DNA of 64,000 nucleotides, from positions 124,001 to 188,000 of the forward strand of contig JAIXZW010000012.1 in the NCBI GenBank assembly GCA_027489375.1. The letters are read 5' to 3'. Positions 1 through 7,150 of this stretch are shown here, piece by piece. The DNA comes from Paracoccaceae bacterium (lineage in GTDB: Bacteria > Pseudomonadota > Alphaproteobacteria > Rhodobacterales > Rhodobacteraceae). Every line of letters starts with the position of its first letter. The first letter of the stretch is position 1. The notes beneath the pieces were generated by a model. It did not search any database. It saw only the letters and a list, made by a program, of their open reading frames with translations, and was not told the origin of the DNA. The translations under genes were made by a program, and so were the position numbers.

Positions 1-2
1 TC

Positions 3-1133
3 CGGCAGGCGGCTGTCTCCTCCTTCGCCTTTGTCGAGGCGGTCGGGCCGCTCTATGGCGCGAAACTCCTGCGCGACTCGATCGGTTTGCGCGGCAAACC
101 CGCACCTTGTGAGCCCGCGCCGGCCATCGAAGGACTGGGGGCAGGGGCAAGGATCGCCACGGCCGCAAAGGTGCTGGGGGCGATGTCGCTGCGGTCGGGG
201 TTCGCCCCCGTCGTGCTGCTGGTCGGCCACGGTGCGCATGTGGTGAATAACGCCCACCATTCCGCCCTGAACTGCGGCGCATGCGGCGGACGGACGGGCG
301 AGGTGAGCGCCCGTGCACTTGCCGCGCTGCTGAACGACCCAGAAACGCGCAAGGGACTGGAAGGGCAGGGGATTTTCGTTCCGGCGACCACCCGTTTCAT
401 AGCGGCGCTGCATGACACCGTGACCGATGCCGTGACGCTGTTCGACGCACCCGAGGGCATGGAAAAGCTGTCGGCATGGCTTGCCGCAGCGGGCAGGATC
501 GCCCGCGCCGAACGCGCAAAGCGGCTTCCGCGTTCGGGCAAATCGGGACACGCCCTTTTGAAGCGCGGGTCCGACTGGGCCGAAACCCGCCCCGAATGGG
601 GTCTGTCGGGCTGTGCAAGCTTCATCGCGGCCCCCCGCCACCGCAGCGCGGGGCGCGACCTTGGCGGTCGTGCCTTCCTGCACAGCTACGACTGGCGGCA
701 GGACGAAGGCTTTGCCACGCTGGAGTTGATCCTGACCGCGCCCGTGGTCGTGGCAAGCTGGATCAGCCTGCAATACTATGGCTCCACCGTTGCCCCGCAG
801 GCTTTTGGCGGGGGGAACAAGCTTTTGCACAATGTCGTCGGCGGCTTCGGCGTGCTTGAAGGTCACGGAGGCGCGCCGCGCGTCGGCCTGCCTTGGCAAT
901 CGGTGCATGATGGCGCGGGGTTGCAGCACGATCCGCTGCGGTTGAGCGTGGTGGTCGAGGCTCCTGCCGACGCGATCACGGCGATCATCGCCCGCCATAC
1001 GGGTCTGCGCGATCTGTTCGACAATGGCTGGCTGCATCTGCTGCGGATGGACGAGGCAGGGCAACTTGCCGACCGCTACCTGCGCGGGCTGCGCTGGGAG
1101 CCGGTCGTGGCGGCGGGGGCCATGCCCGCCTGA
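3..1133 (+). CDS. dabA: DabA-type inorganic carbon transporter subunit (UPF0753/DUF2309), C-terminal part
   Basis: This is the 3' portion of a gene whose start lies before the window; the open frame runs from the first bases to TGA at 1131. About 376 residues are visible, against roughly 800 to 1000 in the family. The motifs GHGAH and NCGACGG hold the His and Cys of the beta-carbonic-anhydrase-like zinc site known in DabA; the other two ligands would lie upstream. In characterised systems DabA works with the membrane protein DabB as an energy-coupled CO2-trapping or bicarbonate-accumulating complex. DabB is not downstream, so it should be upstream if present. A TTG at 87 could be read as a start, but coding continues in frame before it and resembles the family. 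A strong hairpin follows the stop. Confidence 0.85.
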   Translation, partial: RQAAVSSFAFVEAVGPLYGAKLLRDSIGLRGKPAPCEPAPAIEGLGAGARIATAAKVLGAMSLRSGFAPVVLLVGHGAHVVNNAHHSALNCGACGGRTGEVSARALAALLNDPETRKGLEGQGIFVPATTRFIAALHDTVTDAVTLFDAPEGMEKLSAWLAAAGRIARAERAKRLPRSGKSGHALLKRGSDWAETRPEWGLSGCASFIAAPRHRSAGRDLGGRAFLHSYDWRQDEGFATLELILTAPVVVASWISLQYYGSTVAPQAFGGGNKLLHNVVGGFGVLEGHGGAPRVGLPWQSVHDGAGLQHDPLRLSVVVEAPADAITAIIARHTGLRDLFDNGWLHLLRMDEAGQLADRYLRGLRWEPVVAAGAMPA

Positions 1134-1147
1134 CCCGCATATCGGTA

Positions 1148-1180
1148 GCCCGACCCGGGCATTCGGGTCGGGCATGGTTT
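1148..1180 (+). terminator. Rho-independent terminator after dabA
   Basis: A perfect 10-bp stem (GCCCGACCCG with CGGGTCGGGC, 1148-1157 and 1164-1173) has a 6-nt loop and is followed by a short T-rich stretch. It separates dabA from the riboswitch-controlled operon. Confidence 0.75.
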
Positions 1181-1227
1181 TCCTGCGGAATCGGCTGGTC
1201 AACCGCGACCGCAGCGTTTAGCAGTCA

Positions 1228-1312
1228 TCGCGTGACAGGGGCGTCCGGGTATCCGGGCTGAGAAGCACCCTTTGAACCTGAACCAGATCATGCTGGCGGA
1301 GGAAGTCGCGCG
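1228..1312 (+). promoter_or_regulatory. TPP riboswitch (THI element)
   Basis: The conserved blocks of the THI box are present in order: GGGGCG in the first arm, CTGAGA (1258-1263), then CACCCTTTGAACCTGA (1266-1281), and CTGGCGGAGGAAG (1293-1305). These match the known thiamin pyrophosphate aptamer. The ends of P1 are estimated from the CGCGTGAC and GTCGCG arms. It lies 60 to 150 nt upstream of thiM, the first gene of a thiamin operon, and should reduce expression when TPP is plentiful. Confidence 0.95.
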
Positions 1313-1340
1313 TGCCCCCCTTTTCGGGGCGGGCCACACG

Positions 1341-1378
1341 TCATTCCGATGCCCCCAAAGGAAAGAGGACCGGAATGA
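1341..1378 (+). promoter_or_regulatory. Inverted repeat sequestering the thiM start codon
   Basis: TCATTCCG (1341-1348) and CGGAATGA (1371-1378) form a perfect 8-bp stem whose 3' arm contains the thiM ATG (1375-1377). The purine-rich ribosome site GGAAAGAGGA sits in the loop. A shorter GC stem (1314-1318 with 1326-1330) lies between this and the aptamer. The arrangement suggests a translational expression platform for the TPP riboswitch; this is inferred from base pairing only. Confidence 0.55.
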
Positions 1379-2163
1379 CCGATTGGGGCCAGAATCTCGC
1401 ACAGATGCGCGCAACCGCACCCTTGGTGCAGAACATCGCCAATTATGTTTCGATGAACGTCATGGCCAATGTGCTGCTGGCGGCAGGTGCTTCGCCCGCG
1501 ATGGTGCATGCCGAAGAAGAAGCCGCCGAATTCGCGGGCTTCACGCAGGCGTTGACAGTCAATATCGGCACGCTTTCCGCGCCTTGGGTGCGGTCGATGC
1601 TTGCCGCGGCGGGAGCGGCTTCGGCCAAGGGTACGCCTTGGGTGCTCGATCCCGTCGCCGCAGGCGCGACCGCGTTCCGGCGCGAGACGGCTGCGGCGCT
1701 GGTTGCGCTGCGGCCCACGGTCATTCGGGGCAATGCGTCCGAAATCCTTGCGCTTTCGGGTGCGGATGCGGCGGGCAAGGGGGTTGATGCCGCCGATGGC
1801 GTGCAGGCGGCAGAGACGGGGGCCAGCGCCCTGGCGCGGCGGGTCGGCGCGGTCGTGGCCGTGACCGGTCCCGTCGATTTCGTGACCGACGGCACGCGGG
1901 CCTTTCGCATTTCCAACGGCCACCCGACCATGCCGCAGGTCACGGCGCTTGGCTGTTCGCTGACGGGTGTGGTCGGGGCGTTCCTCGTGGGTCAGCCGGC
2001 GCTCGAGGCGACGGTGGCGGCGCTCGCCTATTACGGACTTGCGGGCGAGGTGGCGGCGGAGGGAGCAAAGGGTCCGGCAAGCTTCGCCACGGCCTTCGTC
2101 GATGCGCTGGCCATCCTGACGCCGCAAGACCTGTCGGCGGGGGCGAAGGTGGCGGTGGCATGA
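1375..2163 (+). CDS. thiM: Hydroxyethylthiazole kinase
   Basis: ThiM phosphorylates 4-methyl-5-(2-hydroxyethyl)thiazole, salvaging the thiazole half of thiamin. The 262 residues match the family length. Visible motifs are VQNIANYVSMNVMANVLLAAG near the N-terminus, NIGTLS, PWVLDPVAAGATAFR, IRGNASEI, VTGPVDFV and the anion-hole segment ALGCSLTG with its Cys. The ATG at 1375 is chosen over an upstream in-frame codon at 1312 because a good purine-rich site precedes it and family homology begins there. The stop overlaps thiE as ATGA. It is the first gene after the TPP riboswitch. Confidence 0.95.
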   Translation: MTDWGQNLAQMRATAPLVQNIANYVSMNVMANVLLAAGASPAMVHAEEEAAEFAGFTQALTVNIGTLSAPWVRSMLAAAGAASAKGTPWVLDPVAAGATAFRRETAAALVALRPTVIRGNASEILALSGADAAGKGVDAADGVQAAETGASALARRVGAVVAVTGPVDFVTDGTRAFRISNGHPTMPQVTALGCSLTGVVGAFLVGQPALEATVAALAYYGLAGEVAAEGAKGPASFATAFVDALAILTPQDLSAGAKVAVA

Positions 2164-2768
2164 AACTTTCGGTCTATTTCGTCACGCCGGACGGGGCGGA
2201 AGACGCGCTCGTCCTCGCCGCCCTGCGCGGCGGGGCGACGGTCGTGCAATTGCGCGACAAGCGGGCATCGGATCAAGAGATGGTCGCGCAGGCGCTGCGG
2301 CTGAAGCCGCATTGCGTCGCGGCAGGTGTTCCGCTGGTGATCAACGACCGGCTTTCCGTCGCGCTTGCAGCGGGGGCGGACGGTCTGCACATCGGGCAGG
2401 GCGACGGCGACCCGCGTTTGGCGCGGGCGGCGCTGGGAGCGGGGCGCATCCTCGGGCTGTCCATCGAAATGGCGGCGCAGTTGGGGAATATTCCGGCGGG
2501 AACGGTCGATTACATCGGCGTCGGCCCGATCCGCGCCACAGCGACCAAACCCGATCACGCCGCTCCGTTGGGCTTCGACGGGCTTGCCCGTATCGCCGCC
2601 GCCTCGCCGCTGCCCGTGGTGGCCATCGGCGGGATCGTTGCCGGCGACATTCCGGCGCTGCGTGCGACGGGCTGCGCCGGTCTTGCGGTGGTTTCCGCCA
2701 TCGCCGCCAGTGCCGATCCCGAAGCCGCCACCCGCGCGCTGCGGATGGCGTGGGAGGGGGCGGCATGA
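2160..2768 (+). CDS. thiE: Thiamin-phosphate synthase
   Basis: ThiE joins HMP-pyrophosphate and thiazole phosphate to give thiamin monophosphate, the convergence point of the pathway. The 202 residues form the expected TIM barrel. Diagnostic segments are ATVVQLRDK (pyrophosphate region), PLVINDR, ADGLHIGQGD, YIGVGPIRATATK and VVAIGGI. It overlaps thiM by ATGA at its start and thiD by ATGA at its end, so translation is probably coupled. TPP riboswitch control is inferred from operon position. Confidence 0.95.
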   Translation: MKLSVYFVTPDGAEDALVLAALRGGATVVQLRDKRASDQEMVAQALRLKPHCVAAGVPLVINDRLSVALAAGADGLHIGQGDGDPRLARAALGAGRILGLSIEMAAQLGNIPAGTVDYIGVGPIRATATKPDHAAPLGFDGLARIAAASPLPVVAIGGIVAGDIPALRATGCAGLAVVSAIAASADPEAATRALRMAWEGAA

Positions 2769-3568
2769 TCCCGAACATCCTGTCGATCGCCGGTTCTGAT
2801 CCGTCGGGCGGGGCCGGAATTCAGGCCGATATCAAGGCGATCTCGGCCAATGGTGGCTATGCGATGGCGGTGATCACGGCACTGACGGTGCAAAACACCT
2901 GCGGTGTGCGCGATGTTCATCTTGTCCCGCCCGATTTCATCCGCGCCCAGATTGCCGCGCTCTTTGACGATATCCGTGTCGATGCGGTCAAGATCGGCAT
3001 GCTCGGCACCGCCGCGATCATCGACGCTGTGGCCGATGAGCTGGCGCAAAGAGGCGTTCCGCTGGTGCTCGACCCCGTGATGGTCGCCAAAGGCGGCGAC
3101 CGTCTGCTTGCCGTCGAGGCGGTGGCCGCGTTGCGCGCCCGTCTTGTCCCGCTGGCGACGGTGCTGACGCCGAACCTGCCCGAAGCGGCCGACCTGCTCG
3201 GCACCAGGCAGGCCACGTCGAAAGCGGAGATGGAGGCACAGGCCGAAGCGCTGCTCGCCCTTGGCCCGCAGGCCGTGTTCCTCAAGGGCGGACATCTTGC
3301 GGGGGAAGACAGCGCCGATGTCTTCCTGTCCGCCACGCGGCGTGAATGGCGTAGCGCGGCGCGCCTTGCCACGGTCAACACGCATGGCACGGGGTGCACG
3401 CTGTCCGCGGCCCTTGCCACGAACCTTGCACGAACCGCCGACCCTGTCGCCGCAGCCTTTGCGGCGAAAGCCCATACCCTTGGCGCGATCGGCGGGGCCG
3501 ATCGGCTTTGCGTGGGCCGGGGGCATGGCCCGACCGACCATTTCTTCGCCACAAGGACCCAAACGTGA
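2765..3568 (+). CDS. thiD: Hydroxymethylpyrimidine / phosphomethylpyrimidine kinase
   Basis: ThiD phosphorylates HMP and then HMP-phosphate, supplying ThiE. The 267-residue ribokinase-fold protein starts with ILSIAGSDPSGGAGIQADIK, has the TALTVQNT segment, KIGMLGT, LDPVMVAKGG, TPNLPEA and the C-terminal catalytic NTHGTGCTLS. An ORF extends upstream inside thiE, but the ATG at 2765 in the ATGA overlap gives the standard N-terminus. It ends in a TGATG overlap with the transporter gene thiY. Confidence 0.95.
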   Translation: MIPNILSIAGSDPSGGAGIQADIKAISANGGYAMAVITALTVQNTCGVRDVHLVPPDFIRAQIAALFDDIRVDAVKIGMLGTAAIIDAVADELAQRGVPLVLDPVMVAKGGDRLLAVEAVAALRARLVPLATVLTPNLPEAADLLGTRQATSKAEMEAQAEALLALGPQAVFLKGGHLAGEDSADVFLSATRREWRSAARLATVNTHGTGCTLSAALATNLARTADPVAAAFAAKAHTLGAIGGADRLCVGRGHGPTDHFFATRTQT

Positions 3569-4494
3569 TGCGCAGCCTTGCCTTGATCCTCGCCCTCTTC
3601 GCCTTGCCCGCGCAGGGGGCAGAGCGGTTTTCCGTCATGCTCGACTGGTTCGTGAACCCCGACCATGCGCCCATCATCGTGGCCCAGCAGCGCGGATACT
3701 TCCGCGAGGCGGGGCTTGAGGTGGACATCATTGCCCCTGCCGATCCCTCCGATCCGCCCAAGATGGTCGCGGCGCGGCAGGTGGATCTTGCCTTGGGCTA
3801 CCAGCCGCAGCTCTATCTCCAACATGCGGGCGGGCTGCCGCTTGTCCGTGTCGGCGCGCTTGTGGACCGGCCGCTTTACTGCGTGATGGTCGATGCCGAG
3901 GGGCCGGTTACGGCGATGGCAGACCTTGCCGGCAAGCGCATCGGCTTTTCCGTGCCCGGGATCGAAGAGGCGCTTCTGCACCAGATGCTGCGCTTTGGCG
4001 GGGTCGATCCGGCCTCGGTCGAACAGGTGAACGTGAATTTCGCCCTGACCACCGCCCTTGCCGGAGGACAGGTCGATGCCGTGTCGGGCGCCTTTCGCAA
4101 TTTCGAACCCCACCAGATGGAGACGGTGGGCCGCAAGGGGCGCTGCCTCATGCCCGAAGAGAACGGTGTTCCGGCCTATGACGAGCTGATCTACCTTGCC
4201 AATCCGCAAAGGATGGACCGCGCCCGCATCGCACGCTTTCTGGCAGCGACGGCGCGGGCGGCCCGCGACATTGCCGCCGATCCGCAAGCGAACTGGCTCG
4301 TGTTCAAAGGGTATGCCCCCGAACTCGACGATACGCTGAACGCGGCGGCATGGGCCGATACCGTGCCAGCCCTTGCCGCCGACCCCTTCGCGCTCGATCC
4401 TGCGCGCTACGCGGGCTTTGGTGATTTCATGGTGCGCGCCGGTCTGATCGCACAGGCCCCGGCGGTGGGTGACATCGCGGTGCAGTTGCCGTGA
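3568..4494 (+). CDS. thiY: Pyrimidine precursor ABC transporter, substrate-binding protein (ThiY/NMT1 family)
   Basis: This periplasmic binding protein of 308 residues begins with a signal peptide (about residues 1-18, hydrophobic LALILALFALPAQGA). It continues with the NMT1/ThiY signature VMLDWFVNPDHAPIIVAQQRGYF. ThiY of other bacteria binds formylaminopyrimidine, a thiamin breakdown product that is recycled to HMP. Position between thiD and an ATPase/permease pair under one TPP riboswitch supports a pyrimidine uptake role. Substrate specificity is inferred, not visible. No tenA-like hydrolase is present in the operon. Confidence 0.88.
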   Translation: MRSLALILALFALPAQGAERFSVMLDWFVNPDHAPIIVAQQRGYFREAGLEVDIIAPADPSDPPKMVAARQVDLALGYQPQLYLQHAGGLPLVRVGALVDRPLYCVMVDAEGPVTAMADLAGKRIGFSVPGIEEALLHQMLRFGGVDPASVEQVNVNFALTTALAGGQVDAVSGAFRNFEPHQMETVGRKGRCLMPEENGVPAYDELIYLANPQRMDRARIARFLAATARAARDIAADPQANWLVFKGYAPELDDTLNAAAWADTVPALAADPFALDPARYAGFGDFMVRAGLIAQAPAVGDIAVQLP

Positions 4495-5177
4495 CGGACT
4501 GGTCCATCGACGGGTCGCTGACGCTTGGCCCGCGGCTGCTCTTTCGCGGGGCGCTGCGGGTGGAAGCAGGCTGGACCTGTCTGATGGGCGCATCGGGGAC
4601 GGGCAAGACCACGCTCTTGCGGGCTTTGGCAGGGTTGCCCGTCGCGGCAGCCTTGGCGGGAACCGTGCACCGTCCCGAGAGGATCGGCTGGATGGCGCAG
4701 GCGGACCTTTTGCAGCCGCATCTGACGGTGGAGCAGAACGCGGTCCTTCTGGAGCGGTTGGCCGGACGCAAGGCAGACCCCGACCGGCTTGCCACACTGC
4801 TGGGCAGCGTCGGGCTTGAGGGCCTGTCGCGGCGCTATCCGCACCAGCTTTCGGGCGGCCAGCGCCAGCGCGTGGCGTTGGCCCGCGCCCTGTTGCAGGA
4901 TGCGCCGGTTCTGGCGCTGGACGAACCCTTCTCGGCGCTCGACCCCGCGACGCGGCAGCAGATGCAGCACATGGTCCACGGCGCGGTTGCGGGGAGGAGG
5001 GTGCTGATGGTCACGCATGATCCGGCCGAGGCGTTGCGTCTGGCCGACCGTATCCTCATCCTTTCCGAAGCGGGGCTGCGTGTCATTTCCCCGCCCGCCG
5101 CACCGGCGCCGCGCAGGGTGTCGGGACCGCAGGATTGGGAAACGCTCGGCCAACTGGCGGCGGCGGTCGCGGGATGA
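4491..5177 (+). CDS. thiZ: Thiamin precursor ABC transporter, ATP-binding protein
   Basis: This 228-residue ABC ATPase has Walker A GASGTGKTT, the Q-loop around WMAQADLL, signature LSGGQRQRVALARAL, Walker B VLALDEPFSALD and switch His in MVTHDPAEA. It starts with GTG overlapping the thiY stop (GTGA) and ends overlapping thiX. It would energise the ThiXYZ importer at the inner membrane. The short N-terminus is typical of ThiZ. Confidence 0.9.
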   Translation: MTDWSIDGSLTLGPRLLFRGALRVEAGWTCLMGASGTGKTTLLRALAGLPVAAALAGTVHRPERIGWMAQADLLQPHLTVEQNAVLLERLAGRKADPDRLATLLGSVGLEGLSRRYPHQLSGGQRQRVALARALLQDAPVLALDEPFSALDPATRQQMQHMVHGAVAGRRVLMVTHDPAEALRLADRILILSEAGLRVISPPAAPAPRRVSGPQDWETLGQLAAAVAG

Positions 5178-5890
5178 TGCGCGGTCTTGCCTCTTTTGCG
5201 ATCACGCTGGCGCTATGGCAGGGGATCGTCGCGCTCGGTCTTTTGCCCGCCTTTGTCCTGCCCGCCCCTGTTGCCGTAATTGAAACGGCCCTGAAAAGCC
5301 GCGCGCTTCTTGCCACGCATTTCGCCGTGACGCTGATCGAGGTGCTTTCCGGCCTTTTCATCGGAGCCATCCTCGGCATGTCCCTGGCGGTCATGCTGCA
5401 ACTTCTCCCGCCGCTCCGCCGCTATGCCGATCCGGTCCTTGCCGCTTCGCAATCGGTGCCCGTCTTCGTGCTGGCGCCGGTCTTGACGATCTGGCTGGGC
5501 TACGGGCTGGGTCCGAAGGTGGCAATGACCGTGCTCATTGTCTTCTTCCCCGTCCTGAGCAGTCTGACCGATGCGATGGATGCCCTGCCCGAAGCTGATC
5601 TCGACCTTGCACGCATCGCGGGTGCCTCGCGCTGGCGGTCGGTGCGGTTCCTGCGCTTTCCCCATGCGCAGCCGTCGCTGGCATCGGGGCTGCGGGTCGC
5701 TGCGACCTATGCCCCGACTGGGGCGGTGATCGGGGAATGGATCGGCGCGTCAAAGGGGCTTGGCTATCTGATGCTCATGGCAAATGCCCGCTCGCAGACC
5801 GCGCTGATGTTCGCGGCACTCGCTCTGATCCTTGGTCTGACCGTCACCCTTCGTGCGGGGGTTACGGCGCTGATGCGGCGGTGGGTCTAG
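5174..5890 (+). CDS. thiX: Thiamin precursor ABC transporter, permease
   Basis: This 238-residue inner-membrane permease has five to six hydrophobic segments and the cytoplasmic coupling (EAA) loop EADLDLARIAGASRWRSVRF. It belongs to the SsuC/TauC/ThiX type. Two adjacent ATG codons (5174 and 5177) overlap the thiZ stop; the first is used here, but either is possible. It is the last gene of the thi operon. Its 3' end overlaps the stop end of a convergent HicB-like gene by about 29 nt. Confidence 0.9.
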   Translation: MMRGLASFAITLALWQGIVALGLLPAFVLPAPVAVIETALKSRALLATHFAVTLIEVLSGLFIGAILGMSLAVMLQLLPPLRRYADPVLAASQSVPVFVLAPVLTIWLGYGLGPKVAMTVLIVFFPVLSSLTDAMDALPEADLDLARIAGASRWRSVRFLRFPHAQPSLASGLRVAATYAPTGAVIGEWIGASKGLGYLMLMANARSQTALMFAALALILGLTVTLRAGVTALMRRWV

Positions 5891-6191
5891 CCAGGTGCGG
5901 TCCGGCCTGACCTTCGTGCAGGGTCGTGGGCCGTGCCCTTGTCGCGAAGATGGGAAGCAGGACAGCGCCCGTCGCCACCGCATCCGCCACATCCGGACGC
6001 GACATCATCTCGGCCAAAGAAGCGGGAGTTGCGGGTGCCGGACCCGTCAGCCAGGCTTCCAGCGCCGTCGTCGCGGCAAGCGTGATCTGCTCCCATGTTC
6101 CCGACGGCACGATGCAATCGGGCAGTTCGGGAAAGCGCAGTTCGAACAGACCTTCCGCGAGGGTGACGACAAGGGCGTTGTAGCAGAGCAT
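5862..6191 (-). CDS. HicB-like antitoxin, apparently orphan
   Basis: The 109-residue product begins MLCYNALVV and carries the HicB partial-RNase-H pattern: a short beta strand, LFELRFPELPDCIVPSGTWEQ, then a helix with AATTALEAWLTG, and the terminal VLLPIF strand. It lacks an evident DNA-binding domain. The last 25 or so residues are an unconserved-looking tail that runs antisense into thiX. A HicA toxin would normally be immediately upstream (above 6192 on this strand), but I find no double-stranded-RBD-like ORF there. A weak GGAA lies about 12 nt before the ATG. It could be a relic of a toxin-antitoxin pair or a stand-alone regulator. Confidence 0.6.
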   Translation of the reverse strand: MLCYNALVVTLAEGLFELRFPELPDCIVPSGTWEQITLAATTALEAWLTGPAPATPASLAEMMSRPDVADAVATGAVLLPIFATRARPTTLHEGQAGPHLARPTAASAP

Positions 6192-6640
6192 CTTTGTGGT
6201 TCCGAAGCGTTTGGGCGATACGCGCCAGAAGACACAAAGGTCGGTACCACCGTACCGCTCAATTCAACACAACCTAGTCGCTCCACCGTAGGTTGGTTTC
6301 CGAGTGGATGGAATGAATATTCCACATATCTATCCGTATGGGCATATGCCATAGCAAAAGGTATGTATGAGAGTCAGGCAATCGCGACCGTCTGCAACCA
6401 AGGGTTTTGCGCGGTTGCACGAAATTTCAGCATTTGCTGGATCGTTGACCGTGCGGAAACCCATATCTCACAACCAAAAGCCGAACTCTGTGCCAAATCG
6501 GAAATTCCAAAAGACCTCCCGAACGAGGAAAATGCACCTTTAGATACAAAGGTGGCACTTTCGAAGTGAAGCGGAGTGGTGTAACGTTAAGCTTGGTCCC
6601 GTAGCCTGCGGTAGGGCCGTTTCCGTTTGGGAGTTTGACC
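6192..6640. other. AT-richer intergenic strip without recognisable gene
   Basis: About 450 nt with clearly lower GC than the surroundings, especially 6240-6570. Open frames cross it on both strands, but none has a recognised domain, codon use like the neighbours, or a convincing ribosome site. It may be remnant DNA of the missing HicA side or a recent insertion. Confidence 0.5.
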
Positions 6641-6826
6641 TTGGCGTTCGAATTCGATCCCGTCGCGGAACGCGAGATCGGCCACTATTTCGATCAGGTC
6701 TTCGCACATCCGCTCGACGCGCTGATGGCCTGCCGCGCCCTGATTTCGGATTTCGAAAGCGAACTCGAATCCCTCGGTGTGGTCATCGACCCGATGACGG
6801 GCGAAGTGCGGATGACATCGGGCTGA
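6641..6826 (+). CDS. Small acidic conserved-looking protein, function unknown
   Basis: A 61-residue reading frame beginning MAFEFDPVAEREIGHYF and ending DPMTGEVRMTSG. I choose the TTG at 6641 because GGGAG (6629-6633) lies at a proper distance; another TTG at 6635 is too close to it. The product is acidic, predicted mostly helical, and has no signal peptide or membrane segment. It is convergent with tRNA-Ser. I do not recognise a family. Codon use is GC-rich, like the neighbouring genes and unlike the strip upstream. Confidence 0.5.
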   Translation: MAFEFDPVAEREIGHYFDQVFAHPLDALMACRALISDFESELESLGVVIDPMTGEVRMTSG

Positions 6827-6839
6827 CCGGTTGCCGGTT

Positions 6840-6929
6840 TGGCGGAAGCGGTGGGATTCGAACCCACGGTAGGGTTCCCCCTACGCTAGTTTTCAAGACT
6901 AGAGCCTTAAACCACTCGGCCACACTTCC
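6840..6929 (-). tRNA. tRNA-Ser (UGA)
   Basis: Read on the minus strand, a class II tRNA with acceptor stem GGAAGTG/CGCTTCC, a T-arm with GGTTCGAATCC, a long variable arm and anticodon loop CTTGAAA giving anticodon UGA. The 3' CCA is encoded (6840-6842). Confidence 0.95.
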
Positions 6930-7064
6930 GTTGCGCGGCGTGGTATCACGCCCTGCGCGGGATTCAAGGGCCAGTGCGGTGGCCGGTCAACGGGTGGCGC
7001 TTGCCATATTCCGGGGTGGTTGGTGCCCGCGCCGTGCCGCACTGCCATGGATTTGCGCAGAAGG

Positions 7065-7084
7065 CTGTCAGAATTTTCTGACAG
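7065..7084. promoter_or_regulatory. PpsR/CrtJ-type operator (TGTC-N10-GACA)
   Basis: Two perfect 9-bp arms, CTGTCAGAA and TTCTGACAG, are separated by TT. The dyad contains TGT-N12-ACA in its extended form TGTC-N10-GACA, the consensus of the photosynthesis repressor PpsR/CrtJ. It ends 5 bp before a possible -35 (TTGGAC, 7090-7095; weak -10 TAGTCT, 7114-7119) and 66 bp before the BciB-like gene. The protein assignment is inference from the consensus and context. Confidence 0.6.
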
Positions 7085-7150
7085 TTTCGTTGGACGGCGG
7101 CGCGGTTCTTGGCTAGTCTGGCCTAAGAGCGGCATGGCAGCGGGGCCGAA

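Noticed and set aside
5895..6569. 224-codon plus-strand frame across the HicB-like gene and the AT-rich strip
   Set aside because: There is no recognised domain or ribosome site; the first half is antisense to the better-supported HicB-like frame.
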